The notes under the pieces: generated by a model | The model's input: only the letters and a program-made list of their open reading frames with translations | Told to the model about the DNA's origin: nothing | The model's database searches: none | NCBI GenBank assembly: GCA_029216955.1 | Contig: JANAVB010029819.1 | Coordinates: 32,239,652 to 32,303,651, forward strand | Length of the DNA stretch: 64,000 nt | From: Iris pallida | Lineage: Eukaryota; Streptophyta; Magnoliopsida; Asparagales; Iridaceae | Reading direction: 5' to 3' | Made by a program: the position numbers and the translations under genes | Part shown: one piece after another, positions 1 to 10,136 of the stretch | How positions within the stretch are numbered: position 1 is the stretch's first letter | Layout of the letters: each line of letters begins with the position of its first letter

Positions 1-855
1 CACGACACGACACGAGTCGATTTCTGCGTGTCCGAACCTACCTATGCACTGCTCGTCTCTAGGCGCTCTGGGGTCCGTGTTTACGAGACACAGAACGACA
101 CAGGGTTCAAGGGACACGTACGTGTCCAGTGGAGGTTTTTGTGGGCTTGCGACAGGTCGGATGAGGCGTCGGGGTCGTCGGAGAAAATTAGGGCTGAGTC
201 GCCTTGCTCCGGCGAGTCGATTGGTGGTGGTGGCTCGTCGGGACGTGGCCTATGGTGGCTGGAATCCTAGATCTAGGGTTTCGGCGACGTTCGCGGGGAA
301 GATGGTGCAGGGCGGTGGCTAGGGCGGCTGTGGTGGGGTTTTAGGGTTAGGGTCAGGACTGGGGTCGAAGGGGGGTTTAAATAGAGGGTTGGGGCGGTTC
401 TAGGTCGGTCGGGGCCCGGAAATGGCGGGGGCAGCCGGTCGTCGGTCGTCAGGCAGGGGGTGGGTAGGAATTTAGCACTTAGGTCCCCCTAGATTAGGTT
501 ATTACACAATAGTCCCCACAGTTTGTAAATGCAAATAATAATTTGCATTCCGCCGTTTAAAACATTTAAGAAATTGTAAATTGATATCAAAACAATTCAA
601 TAAATTACAAAACCATATTAAATCAATTCTAAAATTTACAAAATGATATTTAAACACTCTAATTAATTACAAAAATCAATTAAAACATTTTAGAAATTTG
701 TAAATTGATATTTTTAATATATAAAACTCATTTAAAAATTATTTAAAAATTCTAAAAAAATTCCTAAAAATCTAAATAATTATTTTAAGGCTAAAATTGG
801 CACTAAAAATTAATAAACACTAATTAAATAAAATTTTGAAAAATAGGGGCTTACA
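1..855 (-). repeat. 3' LTR (partial) of Tekay-like gag-only Gypsy element
   Basis: This stretch is a near-identical direct repeat of the right-hand copy ending at 5988, down to the shared terminus GGGGCTTACA (TGTAAGCCCC on the minus strand). Only the last 855 bp of the roughly 3.56 kb LTR lie in the window; the outer part is beyond position 1. Because gag reads on the minus strand, this is the 3' LTR. It is GC-rich up to about 460 and AT-rich after. Small open frames in it are not genes. Confidence 0.85.
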
Positions 856-890
856 AGTCTTCCCTCCTTGAAAAATTTCGTCCTCAAAAT
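856..890 (-). other. Polypurine tract of the gag-only Gypsy element
   Basis: On the minus strand the bases next to the 3' LTR read GAGGACGAAATTTTTCAAGG followed by AGGGAAGACT and then the LTR start TGTAAGCCCC. This GAGGACGAA...AAGGAGGGAAGA pattern is the usual 3' junction of plant Tekay/Del chromoviruses. It shows that the true 3' end of the element is present and lies only about 110 bp after the gag stop. Confidence 0.75.
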
Positions 891-964
891 TTGCAAGGAT
901 TGAAGGCCCTAAAACATTCTAACATAGCAAGAAATGCAACAAATGACTAAGGCTACGATCAAAA

Positions 965-2188
965 CTAACCTTCCGAAACCTGCTCCGACTCCGGCTCAAG
1001 GGCTAGGCTATAAGTCTTCCCCTGGGGTCCCTTGGCTACTGGGCAGTCCCGAATCTGATGGATGGCAGACCCACAAGCTAAACACTGCCCTAACCTCTTC
1101 CTACAAACGAAAGCGTCGTGGCCTACCCTTATACAGAATGAACACATAGTCCCCTTCTGCTGCTGCTGAGGTCCCGGGGCTCTAACTGGCGGGGTCGGGT
1201 GATGTGATATAGGGGGACGATAAGTCTGCTGGGGTGGCGTCGGTGCTCTCTGCTGGAAAGCCTGACGCTTGGACGGTCCCTTATGATGTACAGAAGCCGG
1301 CCTCTTGCTAGACAGAAGACGCTCCTCGATGCTCCTGGCCAACTCTAGGCTCTGGTAGTAGTCAGTCGTACCGTTCGCCACTATAAGAATACCGATGTCT
1401 AGAACTAGACCATGGCAAAACCTACGGGTCATCTCCTCTGGATCTGCAACCAGACTAGGAGCGAAATGGCTCAGGCGACTAAACTCTGCCGCATACTCGT
1501 CCACAGAACGGTTTCCCTGCTGGATGTTCTGGAATCGTAGCCCCATGGCTACTCTAGCAGTGGTCGAGAAGAATTTCTTCTTGAACTGGGTCTTGAACTG
1601 ATCCCAAGTGGCTCTCTCTCTCGCAAATAACAGCTCATTCCGGAACCAGACTCCTGCCAAGTCTATCAGCAAAAATCCCGCTGCCTCGACCTGGAGGTCA
1701 CCCGGTATCCTGACTCCTAGGAGCTTCCTCTCTACCGAATCTAGCCAGTCATCTGCTACTATTATGCCCTCAGTCCCTGAGAACTCCTTGGGATTCAAAC
1801 CCATGAAGTCCTTGATCGTCCCCGCTCTCTGCCGTGTCTCTACAGGTGGTGGGACCACGGGACGTTCCTCAGAGCGCTCTATGCTCTGGCGGAGTAGGGC
1901 AGTCTGCTCCTGATGGGTTGTTAGGAACCCCTGGATCATAGTGAGCAGCTGGTTTCCGTCGAGTGTGACAGAAGCCTGGGTAGGTATGATGATAGGGGGT
2001 GGTAGAAGTATCGGGACCTGCTGGGACTGGAATGTGGAAGGTGGTGGAGGCATCTGGGTCAGTGGATCTGTGGAGTGGGGGAGTGTGGTAGGTGGAGGTG
2101 GGGGTGTATCAGTCAACTGGTCAGCTGACTGGATAGGGAGTGCACCATTCTCAGGTGTGACGTACTGGGACGAACGAGTAAGCACCAT
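965..2188 (-). CDS. Gypsy (Tekay-like) Gag polyprotein, no pol
   Basis: An intact 407-codon ORF. The first ~110 residues are Pro/Thr-rich. A retrotransposon Gag domain follows (about residues 120-310; ADDWLDSVER and ATWDQFKTQFKKKFF are typical). Two zinc knuckles of form C-x2-C-x4-H-x4-C lie at about residues 349-362 (CSFCIRVGHDAFVC) and 369-382 (CLACGSAIHQIRDC). Gag packages element RNA into virus-like particles. In autonomous relatives protease, RT, RNase H, integrase and chromodomain follow in the same frame. Here the ORF stops 110 bp before the polypurine tract, so all of pol is missing. Gag itself has no internal stop, which suggests recent activity or selection in trans. Opposite-strand ORFs across this region are shadows. 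Confidence 0.88.
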   Translation of the reverse strand: MVLTRSSQYVTPENGALPIQSADQLTDTPPPPPTTLPHSTDPLTQMPPPPSTFQSQQVPILLPPPIIIPTQASVTLDGNQLLTMIQGFLTTHQEQTALLRQSIERSEERPVVPPPVETRQRAGTIKDFMGLNPKEFSGTEGIIVADDWLDSVERKLLGVRIPGDLQVEAAGFLLIDLAGVWFRNELLFARERATWDQFKTQFKKKFFSTTARVAMGLRFQNIQQGNRSVDEYAAEFSRLSHFAPSLVADPEEMTRRFCHGLVLDIGILIVANGTTDYYQSLELARSIEERLLSSKRPASVHHKGPSKRQAFQQRAPTPPQQTYRPPISHHPTPPVRAPGPQQQQKGTMCSFCIRVGHDAFVCRKRLGQCLACGSAIHQIRDCPVAKGPQGKTYSLALEPESEQVSEG

Positions 2189-2431
2189 CTAATTACAATA
2201 AAAAGGACTTATAAGGACTTGTTTAAGTAAGCAATCATAGGCAAGAAAATCTAATTATAATAGCAAGCATGTGATGTTTTCCTATGTTGCAATCCTAGCA
2301 TTCCTCTAGGTGTTCTAAGCGTCATTCCTAATGTTGTCTAATTACCTTAAGTTCCTAATTGCAGGCATGCTTGGTACAATAACGTAACCAAACAATTTAG
2401 TCAGGACCTGCATGGGGGCACCACTAAAATA
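2189..2431 (-). other. 5' leader of the gag-only Gypsy element
   Basis: Sequence between the 5' LTR end (GGTCGTGACA on the minus strand) and the gag start. It resembles 32150-32268 next to the LTR of Gypsy E (both hold an ATTGCAGG...ACAATAACGTAAC stretch), so leader and LTR edge are shared by the two elements. A minus-strand TGGTGCCCCCATGC just inside the LTR could be the primer-binding site, but it lies several bases from the LTR end and I cannot assign a tRNA. Confidence 0.55.
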
Positions 2432-4630
2432 TGTCACGACCTGTTACCCAAATTGTTGGACCGGGCCGAGCCATGTCCAGCCTACGCTTAAGATAAAGCG
2501 CAGTAAGCTGTTCTAGAGATAACAAGATAAGACTAAATGTGCTAACAGTTCTATATGTGAAGAAGAATCATAAATGCTCCAAACACAAAAGTCATCTCAT
2601 ATATAGAAATAAGTCTAAAGTACAAGTCTGAAATGTAAAACTGGATATATCCAGTTACAAAATACGTAGTCTAATACATGACTACACTAAGTATCCCAAG
2701 TGACTACGCAAACTAGGCGAGTCTCCCCACATGAACATCCTCGTATGGCAAAATCGGGTCCTCGACAGTGACTCCATAATACGAATCACAGAGCAACTCC
2801 TTCTCAGTAAGTATACCTACAACATTATCCTGTCAGGACAGAAGCAAGTACTGTTTTCTAGCAAACTAAATATACAAAGCATGAACAGGAATGTAATAAA
2901 CTGGAATCATAGTATATCATGGTTTAATTGGTTCTTTTAGGAATGAAAACATATAGTTTAAAAGTTTAAAATTGTAGCATGTACGTGAATCGGTCAATAG
3001 GTGAATAGGACGTACAGCGGCACATATCAAGTTTTTCTGGCATGCACATACGTGCACGAACGGCATCGGTGTATATCCATACACAAACGCGAGATCAGAA
3101 CCTACGGCAAGGTTACATATAGAATGTCTTCGAGCGCAGTAAATACATACGGAGAAGGGGATCATGATCACGTACACTACTAGCAGTTTCCCCTTAACCC
3201 GTTATTTTAAACATGTGAGAGATATGAAAACAGTAATAACATGTGGAAGATACGAGAACGATATAAATCATGTGAGAGATATGAGATACTGTCCTAAACA
3301 TGGTAGAGACTGAAAGTAATACAACATGTAAAGTTCTAACTTGCTACCCCAAGGATCAGCATTTAACATGGTTGGTAAGTCGCAGTTTATTGTTCTAGCA
3401 GTATGTAAAGTTCGTAGAAAGTACTTGCCTCTAGCAAAGCAAACCAAAACAAGCTGCGATAAAAGTGCTATGGATGTCTGGTAACTCGTCACTGTAGAAA
3501 TAAATACATAAACTTAGTTTTTACACTAAGCTAAAATACTAGGACGCTAATTGGTGTAACACGACTTGTGACTGGACACCTAGCCAAAATGATGATTTTA
3601 GCATAGGAGACCAATGTGGGGTGACACACTTATTTAACTAACTTTATAGGGTCTTTACACTAGTGAGGGGTGAGGTTCAACACGGCTAAAACTCAAAGTA
3701 ACATAAAAAGTTACAAGTCATAATTAATCAATAAATAAATCAAATGATCATTATTTTCTAACAATTTTTTAGATAGACAAAAAGCTTAGTTTTACATAAA
3801 ATAAAGTACCAAAATGATCCTTGTTAATTATAGAAATTTATTATAATTTTTCTGGAATTTATTAACCAGTACAAGTATTTTATAAAAATCAGTTTTTCTA
3901 AGTATACAGAAAATGAGTTTTGGTTCCATATGCCAAATTAGTGGCAAAGCAGTAAATTAAATACTATAAAAATTATACTAAATTAGCTAAATTAACATAG
4001 TATCTAAATACTATTTTTCCAGAATTTTAATAGTACTTTAAGTATTTTTAGAAAATCAAAAACAGTATTACACACTATTGAAATTAAATAATTAATTATC
4101 TGCATATTTTGTCCATGTACATAATTTGAACCAAAATTCAAATACAGGACCCAAGGCCATGAATTAAGTCCAATATGACTTGTACAGGTCTTGAATGTGT
4201 GAAAATACATTTGGGCCTAAAAACCCATGCTAGGCTTGGACACCAAATGGTTGCAGTAATTTAAATATACAAAAAATACAAAGTCGTACAAATACTTAAT
4301 AAATACTAATATTTTAATGGGATAAAATTATACATAGTAGTTATAAAAATATGACAAGTATATTTACATATATTAAAAATATGCATATGTACAATATTAC
4401 GTAAATTACTTAGGCTAAATTGTTATGTATACATACATATACATATATAACATATATGTATACATATAGAAAAATAAATTTATATACATAAAGGAATAAA
4501 TATATAATATATACATATACATATAAACATAATATATATATGTATAAGAAAAATAGTAAATATAATATATAATAATATACATATACATAAAGAAATACAT
4601 ATACATATATAACATATATGTATACATATA

Positions 4631-4708
<78 letters not shown>

Positions 4709-5988
4709 TATATAAATAAGAATACTAAATATAATATATATATATATATACACAAACATAAATACTGTATGTATATACTTATATAACAGTATATAATAAT
4801 AAATACATATATACATATATATGTATATATATATATATACATACATACATGTAAATAATAAAACAAAAGAAAAACAAAAGAAAAAGAAAAAGGAAAAGAA
4901 ACAACAGCATACAGGGGGGGAGACTCGAACTCGGCTCAACGGGGGGTCGGGTCTCGGGTGCGGTCGGGCTGGCCAGGGGGTCGGCCCGTGCCTTGTGTTA
5001 GAGTTAGGATTTGGTTTAGTTTTATTTAGGTTCGAAATAATTAACACATAAAAAAAATAATAAACTCGATCCTGTGTCCGGACAGTTAGGGACACAGGAT
5101 TTCTCGTGTCCTAGGCTAGCACGACACGCACGAGTCGATTTCTGCGTGTCCGAACCTACCTATGCACTGCTCGTCTCTAGGCACGTCTGGGGTCGTGTTC
5201 ACGAGACACAGAACGACACAGGGTTCAAGGGACACGTACGTGTCCAGTAGAGGTTGCTGTTGCGGCTGCGACAGGGCGGAGGAGGCATCGGGGTCGTCGA
5301 AGAAAATTAGGGCTGAGTCGCCTTGCTCCGGCGAGTCGATTGGTGGTGGTGGCTCGTCGGGACGTGGCCTAGGGTGGCTGGAATCCTAGATCTAGTGTTC
5401 CGACGACGCTCGTCGGGGAAGATGGGTGCAGGGCGGTGGCGAGGGCGGCTGTGGTAGGGTTTTAGGGTTAGGGTCAGGACTGGGAGTCGAAGGGGGGTTT
5501 AAATAGAGGGTTGGGGCGGTTCTAGGTCGGTCGGGGCAGCCGAAAATGGCGGGGGCAGCCGGTCGTCGGTCGTCGGTCGTCGGGCAGGGGGGTGGGTAGG
5601 AATTTAGCACTTAGGTCCCCCTAGATTTAGGTTATTACACAATAGTCCCCACATTTTGTAAATACAAATAATAATTTGCATTCCGCAGTTTAAAATATTT
5701 AAGAAATTGCAAATTGATATCGAAACAATTCAATAAATTACAAAACCATATTAAATCAATTCTAAAATTTACAAAATGATATTTAAATAATCTAATTAAT
5801 TACAAAAATCAATTAAAACATTTTAGAAATTTACAAATTAATATTTTTAATATATAAAACTCATTTAAAAATTATTTAAAAATTTTAGAAAAATTCCTAA
5901 AAATCGAAATAATTATTTTAAGGCTAAAATTGACACTAAAAATTAATAAACACTAATTAAATAAAATTTTGAAAAACAGGGGCTTACA
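2432..5988 (-). repeat. 5' LTR (3.56 kb) of the gag-only Gypsy element
   Basis: The plus strand runs from TGTCACGACC to GGGGCTTACA, giving TG...CA ends in both orientations. The last ~860 bp repeat the left LTR copy. The inner part is AT-rich, with a long AT microsatellite and no credible coding sequence; the 226-codon Tyr/Ile-rich frame across the microsatellite is an artefact. Just right of it the sequence passes directly into Copia pol, so the element inserted into that Copia. The TSD cannot be checked because the other end is off the window. Confidence 0.78.
4633..4704. repeat. AT dinucleotide microsatellite
   Basis: An uninterrupted run of about 36 TA/AT units inside the 5' LTR of the gag-only Gypsy element, flanked by looser ATAC/TATA-rich sequence from about 4430 to 4850. 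Confidence 0.95.
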
Positions 5989-6657
5989 CCTGATGAAAGC
6001 GAAAAACCAGTTGATCAACGTAAGTATCGAGGTATGATTGGTAGTCTACTCAATTTAACTGCTAATTGTCCCGATATCTTGTTTAGTGTTTGCCTGTGTG
6101 CTCACTATCAAGCCAACCCTAAGGAATCACACATGACCATAGTTAAGCGTATCTTTCGATACCTTAAAGGGACTGTTATGGTGGGCTTATGGTATCCCAA
6201 AACCACATCCTTTGACTTGATCGAATATTTTGATGTCGATTTTGTCGGATGCAAAGTCGATCGTAAGAGTACCAGCGACATGTGTCATTTGTTAGGCAAG
6301 GCTTTAGTCCCTTGGTTTAGAAAGAAACAAAATTATGTTGCACTCTCTATAACAGAAGCCGAATACATAGCTGCAGGACGTTGTTGTGCTCAGATTTTGT
6401 AGATGAAGCAAACATTTGAAGACTATAATTTACTTTTTAAGCACATACCTATATTATGTGATAACACTAGTGCGATTAACCTGACTAAGGACCCAGTATG
6501 TCACTCACGTACTAAGCACATAGAAATTAGACACCATTTTCTGCTTGATCCTCAATTGCATGGCACTATTAATCTAGAACTTATTGACACTGATCATCAG
6601 CTAGCAGACTTTTTCACAAAACCACTTGTCGAAGAGCGTTTCAACTTTCTTTGTTGA
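5989..6657 (+). pseudogene. SIRE-like Copia element A: RT end and RNase H
   Basis: C-terminal part of a Ty1/Copia polyprotein. It starts mid-gene, right at the Gypsy LTR edge, with the RKYRGMIGSLLNLT motif at the end of reverse transcriptase. RNase H follows: first acidic position in YFDVDFVG, Glu in TEAEYIAAG, Asp in ILCDNTSAI, and the closing block LADFFTKPL. One in-frame TAG at 6400-6402 sits where relatives usually have Trp; otherwise the frame is open. The 5' part of the element lies beyond the inserted Gypsy element, off the window. RNase H degrades the RNA strand during reverse transcription. Confidence 0.9.
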
Positions 6658-6744
6658 GAATTAGGAATTTTGGCTGAAAATGTCATATAATAAATTGTAC
6701 CTGCACAAATAGTTATTGAAATATAATCGTACATAGTGTAATTG

Positions 6745-6870
6745 TTTTGGGTACAAGCCGAAAGGGCCCTTCTGAAAACAAGACGTAAAAGCCTAAGCGA
6801 CACGGTGTACTAGTCTTCGGACTACCGCTAGCTGAAATCCAGCACCTATAGCTAACCTGAGGCAATTCAC
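6745..6870 (+). other. Conserved noncoding block with UUCG-loop hairpin (element A)
   Basis: After pol comes a block reading AAGCCGAAAGG...AAGCGACACGGTGTAC followed by TAGTCTTCGGACTA. The last motif is a perfect 5 bp stem closed by a C(UUCG)G tetraloop. The same block, with the same hairpin, occurs at 43170-43290 in element B, though the surrounding sequence there differs. No ORF crosses it. An RNA structure (packaging, dimerisation or processing signal) is an inference. Confidence 0.55.
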
Positions 6871-6989
6871 CTGTACTGGTCATTGATTAACAAAGTTTGT
6901 TGCAAGGTTTAAATTATTTTCTGGCTTATATAATTCATTCAAGAACATCTTTTATCTCTTTTATCAATATTTTTGTTTCTTGTTGGAGT

Positions 6990-7386
6990 TCTGGAACTAC
7001 CTTAACAAAGCTCAGGCCGAACTCTGCCTATGGCAGAACTCGGGCCGAACTCTGTGTAGTGCGTATCAGAACTCTCAGCCACTCCTGGCCATCCATCCTA
7101 TTTGATCTAAGGGCTACGATTTAACATGTGTAGCCGGACCTACTCCTTAAATCCATGAATTTGCCTTCTCTTTCCTTATTGCCATTACCTTTAACCTCTC
7201 TCCAAATTTTTTTCTCCAAGACCCTAAGCCTATAAATCTCTTTGTTGGTGCTCTTAACTCTTCAAACTCAAGATTTCAAAGTTTTGGTTAATTCTCTTCC
7301 ATCCTCCTTCATTATTTTTGAGGTATAACTCTTAGTTCTCCATCTCCACTTCCATTGTTATTCTTTATTTTTTTTTACTATTACCA
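6990..7386 (+). promoter_or_regulatory. Probable internal promoter before the envelope-like ORF (element A)
   Basis: The stretch 7010-7065 repeats a module also found in the LTRs of this family (GGCCGAACTCTGCC, GCAGAACTCGGGCCGAACTC; compare 46765-46820 and 9480-9525). About 165 bp downstream is a TATA-like CCTATAAATC at 7229-7238, then a pyrimidine-rich leader and the ATG at 7387. The order LTR-like module, TATA, leader, ORF suggests a separate transcript for the third ORF. This is inference from layout. Confidence 0.45.
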
Positions 7387-8613
7387 ATGGCTCCTAGACT
7401 TTTTAATAGAGGGAAGAGGATTAGGACTGAAGGAGCTTCATCATCAAACCCTCATTCTCCTCCTCCAAATCCCATTCACCCATTGTTCAATCCTCCTCCT
7501 CCTAATGCCAACACTTATAATGAGCATATTTTCGTATCGTTAGAAGCCTCTAACGAGTGGTACTCCGATTTTTGCTCATGAGGTGTTGTGCCGGGACATC
7601 CCATTAACTTCACAATATTTTTGAATTTGATCCTAATTTTAAGGATCTATGTCTTGATGAACTTGTGTCCATATCGTCACTCATTTACCTTAATGCAATT
7701 CAAATGTTTTATTGCAACATGACCCATGACAACTGTAGAATCTATTCTCGGATCGTCGGCATTATATTATGTTTGATGACTTTGAACTATCTAAATATTT
7801 TGAACTCCCTGACCCCAATTCTTGGGAGTGTATTGTTGATGCTCATGAATTCCAATTTATTGGTGATATCACACTCGAAGGCTTTAAGTATATGATGTGT
7901 TCACCCAATATCCGCCCTCGTAAACTTTGGGCTAAGTATCTCAACAACCATTTCTATGAACTTATCGCATCATTTTCTCATCCATCCAGTCGAAAGCAGG
8001 ATCTACCGATGAGGTTACTTATCATGAGATTACCGCCCTTTATTATCATTACTTCACCATCCCCTTCAATTTTTCTCGTACGATGATGGATTGGATGACT
8101 CGTGCAAGAAAGAAGCCAAAATCGCTTATTTATGTGATGTATCTTCCTATGATCTTTCGTGCCTTCAATATCCCTTTGGATGAGTATCAGTTTTTAGCAG
8201 CTCCTGCCTTTCTGTCCAAGGCTCATAGGACTTCCCCTGCTCCTGTTCCTCCTGCTCCAGTTGACGAGGAATCTTCTGACATCGAAGCCCCACAGCCTGA
8301 GCCTCCTGCCACCCTCGACTACATCCGCAACATGTTGCGCGACTGCTTCCGTTTGGAAGACGATCGCCACATCCAGCTAGACTATCAAACCACTTTGCAG
8401 ATGAGCGCCATCAGCAATACCTTGCATGATATCCAGTACAATATGGCCACTCTGTTATTTCCTATGGGTCGGGACCCTTCTCGCAAAGGCTACCGGATTG
8501 ACGACCTACGGGCCTTGCGGTATTTGGATCCTGATGCGGCGTTTGTTTATCCTCGTCGCTCTACCAGTGAGCCTTCTAATTCGGTCGGTCCATCCCGTTC
8601 TCATGCTCCGTGA
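7387..8613 (+). pseudogene. Envelope-like / plant transposon-protein ORF of element A
   Basis: Third ORF of SIRE-like Copia elements, lying between pol and the 3' LTR. It begins MAPRLFNRGKRIRTEG and breaks at a stop near 7580. It can then be followed across frames: LSKYFELPDP at 7790-8086, and MMDWMTRARKKP from 8083 to 8613. The last 176 codons hold a conserved helical region, a Pro/Glu linker and an Arg-rich tail. The same order of motifs appears in reverse orientation at 37345-38560 in element C (for example ALYYHYFTIPFNF here against SAIYHIRHGIPFF there), so the two are homologues. In other SIRE elements this ORF is called envelope-like; its function is unknown and I see no clear signal peptide or fusion segment. 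At least two frameshifts make it a pseudogene. Confidence 0.65.
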
Positions 8614-9135
8614 TGGTTGTGGTCTTCTAGTTGCTGCTACTACTAGTGATGTTCACTTTTAGTTATGCTATTTCATTTCATGTTCTTAGTACTATTTCTA
8701 CTATGTTTTAGTTTATGACTTCAATTTGTCATGTATGACTTCTAGTTTATTTACTTTGCATTATCAAAACTGCTAGTTGTCTCTATCAATGGTTGGTTAT
8801 GGTTATAGTTGTGTGATTGCTATCTTCACTTTGTTTATTTTTTTCTTCTCTCTTTACTATGATTCATTTTGCTAAGTGACAAAGTGGGAGAAGAATAGAT
8901 ATTTGATTAATGTGATCTTGTATATGTTGTTGGATATTATGAATTGTGTTGTGCTTGGATAAAGAATTTTGTATCAGAGTGAAAATCGAAATATTTATTT
9001 ACGGAGGAGCCGACATATCTATTTGCGGGGAGCTACTTCATATGTACAAACTACTTTACTCCCTTCAATAAGTGTCCAGGTATGAATGTTGTGACATACA
9101 AATATTGTTTTGTTAACTATCAAAATGGGGGAGAT
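8614..9135 (+). other. 3' untranslated region and polypurine tract of element A
   Basis: Noncoding, T-rich sequence after the envelope-like ORF. At its end CAAAATGGGGGAGAT (9121-9135) is a polypurine tract directly abutting the LTR start TGTTGACCC. Nothing else recognisable. Confidence 0.75.
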
Positions 9136-10136
9136 TGTTGACCCAAACAGGATCACAGTCAACCTAATTTAGATAATTAACAAAACGATATCTGATTTGA
9201 TCTAAGACGACACATCGAGCTTAAGACAAGAACATCATCTAAAACATATCAAATTCAAGATAGACGTCATCGACAAGTTGTTACATGGCAAATGTACTTG
9301 TATTGAGTCTGTAATTTTTTATTTTATTGAGTCTAGGAACATGTATGTTGAATCGCACTGAGTCATCTCAACCCTAGACTTACTTCTCCAAGCTCCACCA
9401 TACAAAATGAGACATTCCCTGAACCAAACCAAACCATTCTAGCCTACATAAACATTATGGCCCAAGGGAATACGAATTTGGGCCGAACTCTGCCCTACGC
9501 AGAATTCTGGCCGAACTCTGTCACCTAAATTTTACGAACCTAATTTTTAGGAACACCATGATCCAAGCTGTCCAACGTTCAAATTTTTTAAAATTTGGGA
9601 CAGAATTCTTGCTGAATTCTGCCTCCCCTGTAGGGCTTGATTTCTCTCATTTCAAAGCAAAAGATCTCTCACTCTTAATCTTCTAAGCCTTATACATTCT
9701 AAGCCTTACTCTTCCAATCTAATAGCCATAAAACTTTCTAAGCCCCAAGATGCTCAAGTGTGATTTAGCTAGAAGTTCTATGCAAGAGTTGAAAAGAAGT
9801 CACTTGGACAATTCTAAGTTTCGCCTCTGCAAAGTTGTAAGAAGTTGGCGTGCTCTTCTGCGTAAAGGCACGTGTGTGTAACCTATTTCACAAATAGTGG
9901 ATTTCAATCCTGAACGAGAGTTCTCAGGCCTGGACTAGTCTTCCACGAGGAAAACCAGGTTAAATCACTGTGTTTGCGTGTGATCTTCTGATCTCTCTTA
10001 ATTTCTGCATTACTATTCTGATTATATATTCTCTTGATAGTTGCTTTCTGGACTTGGTATAGAGTTGAATTTTTAATTTGTTATTATTGACACAAACTCT
10101 ATTCTCCCCCTCTAGAGTTGCCTACACGTTACTTCA
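9136..10136 (+). repeat. 3' LTR of SIRE-like Copia element A
   Basis: It starts TGTTGACCC right after the polypurine tract and ends CACGTTACTTCA, the same terminus as the LTRs of element B. The region 9600-10136 aligns well by eye with both B LTRs. Compared with them this copy lacks about 11 bp (ACTAGTATATA) at 9630, the stretch that holds the TATA box in B, so it may be promoter-dead. Small ORFs here are not genes. Confidence 0.85.

Noticed and set aside
1395..2192. Plus-strand ORFs opposite gag
   Set aside because: Shadows of the minus-strand Gag ORF, which has zinc knuckles and a Gag domain.
4415..5095. 226-codon ORF on the minus strand rich in Tyr, Ile and Met
   Set aside because: It is created by the AT microsatellite and surrounding TATA-rich LTR sequence; no domain, and the repeat alone explains the open frame.
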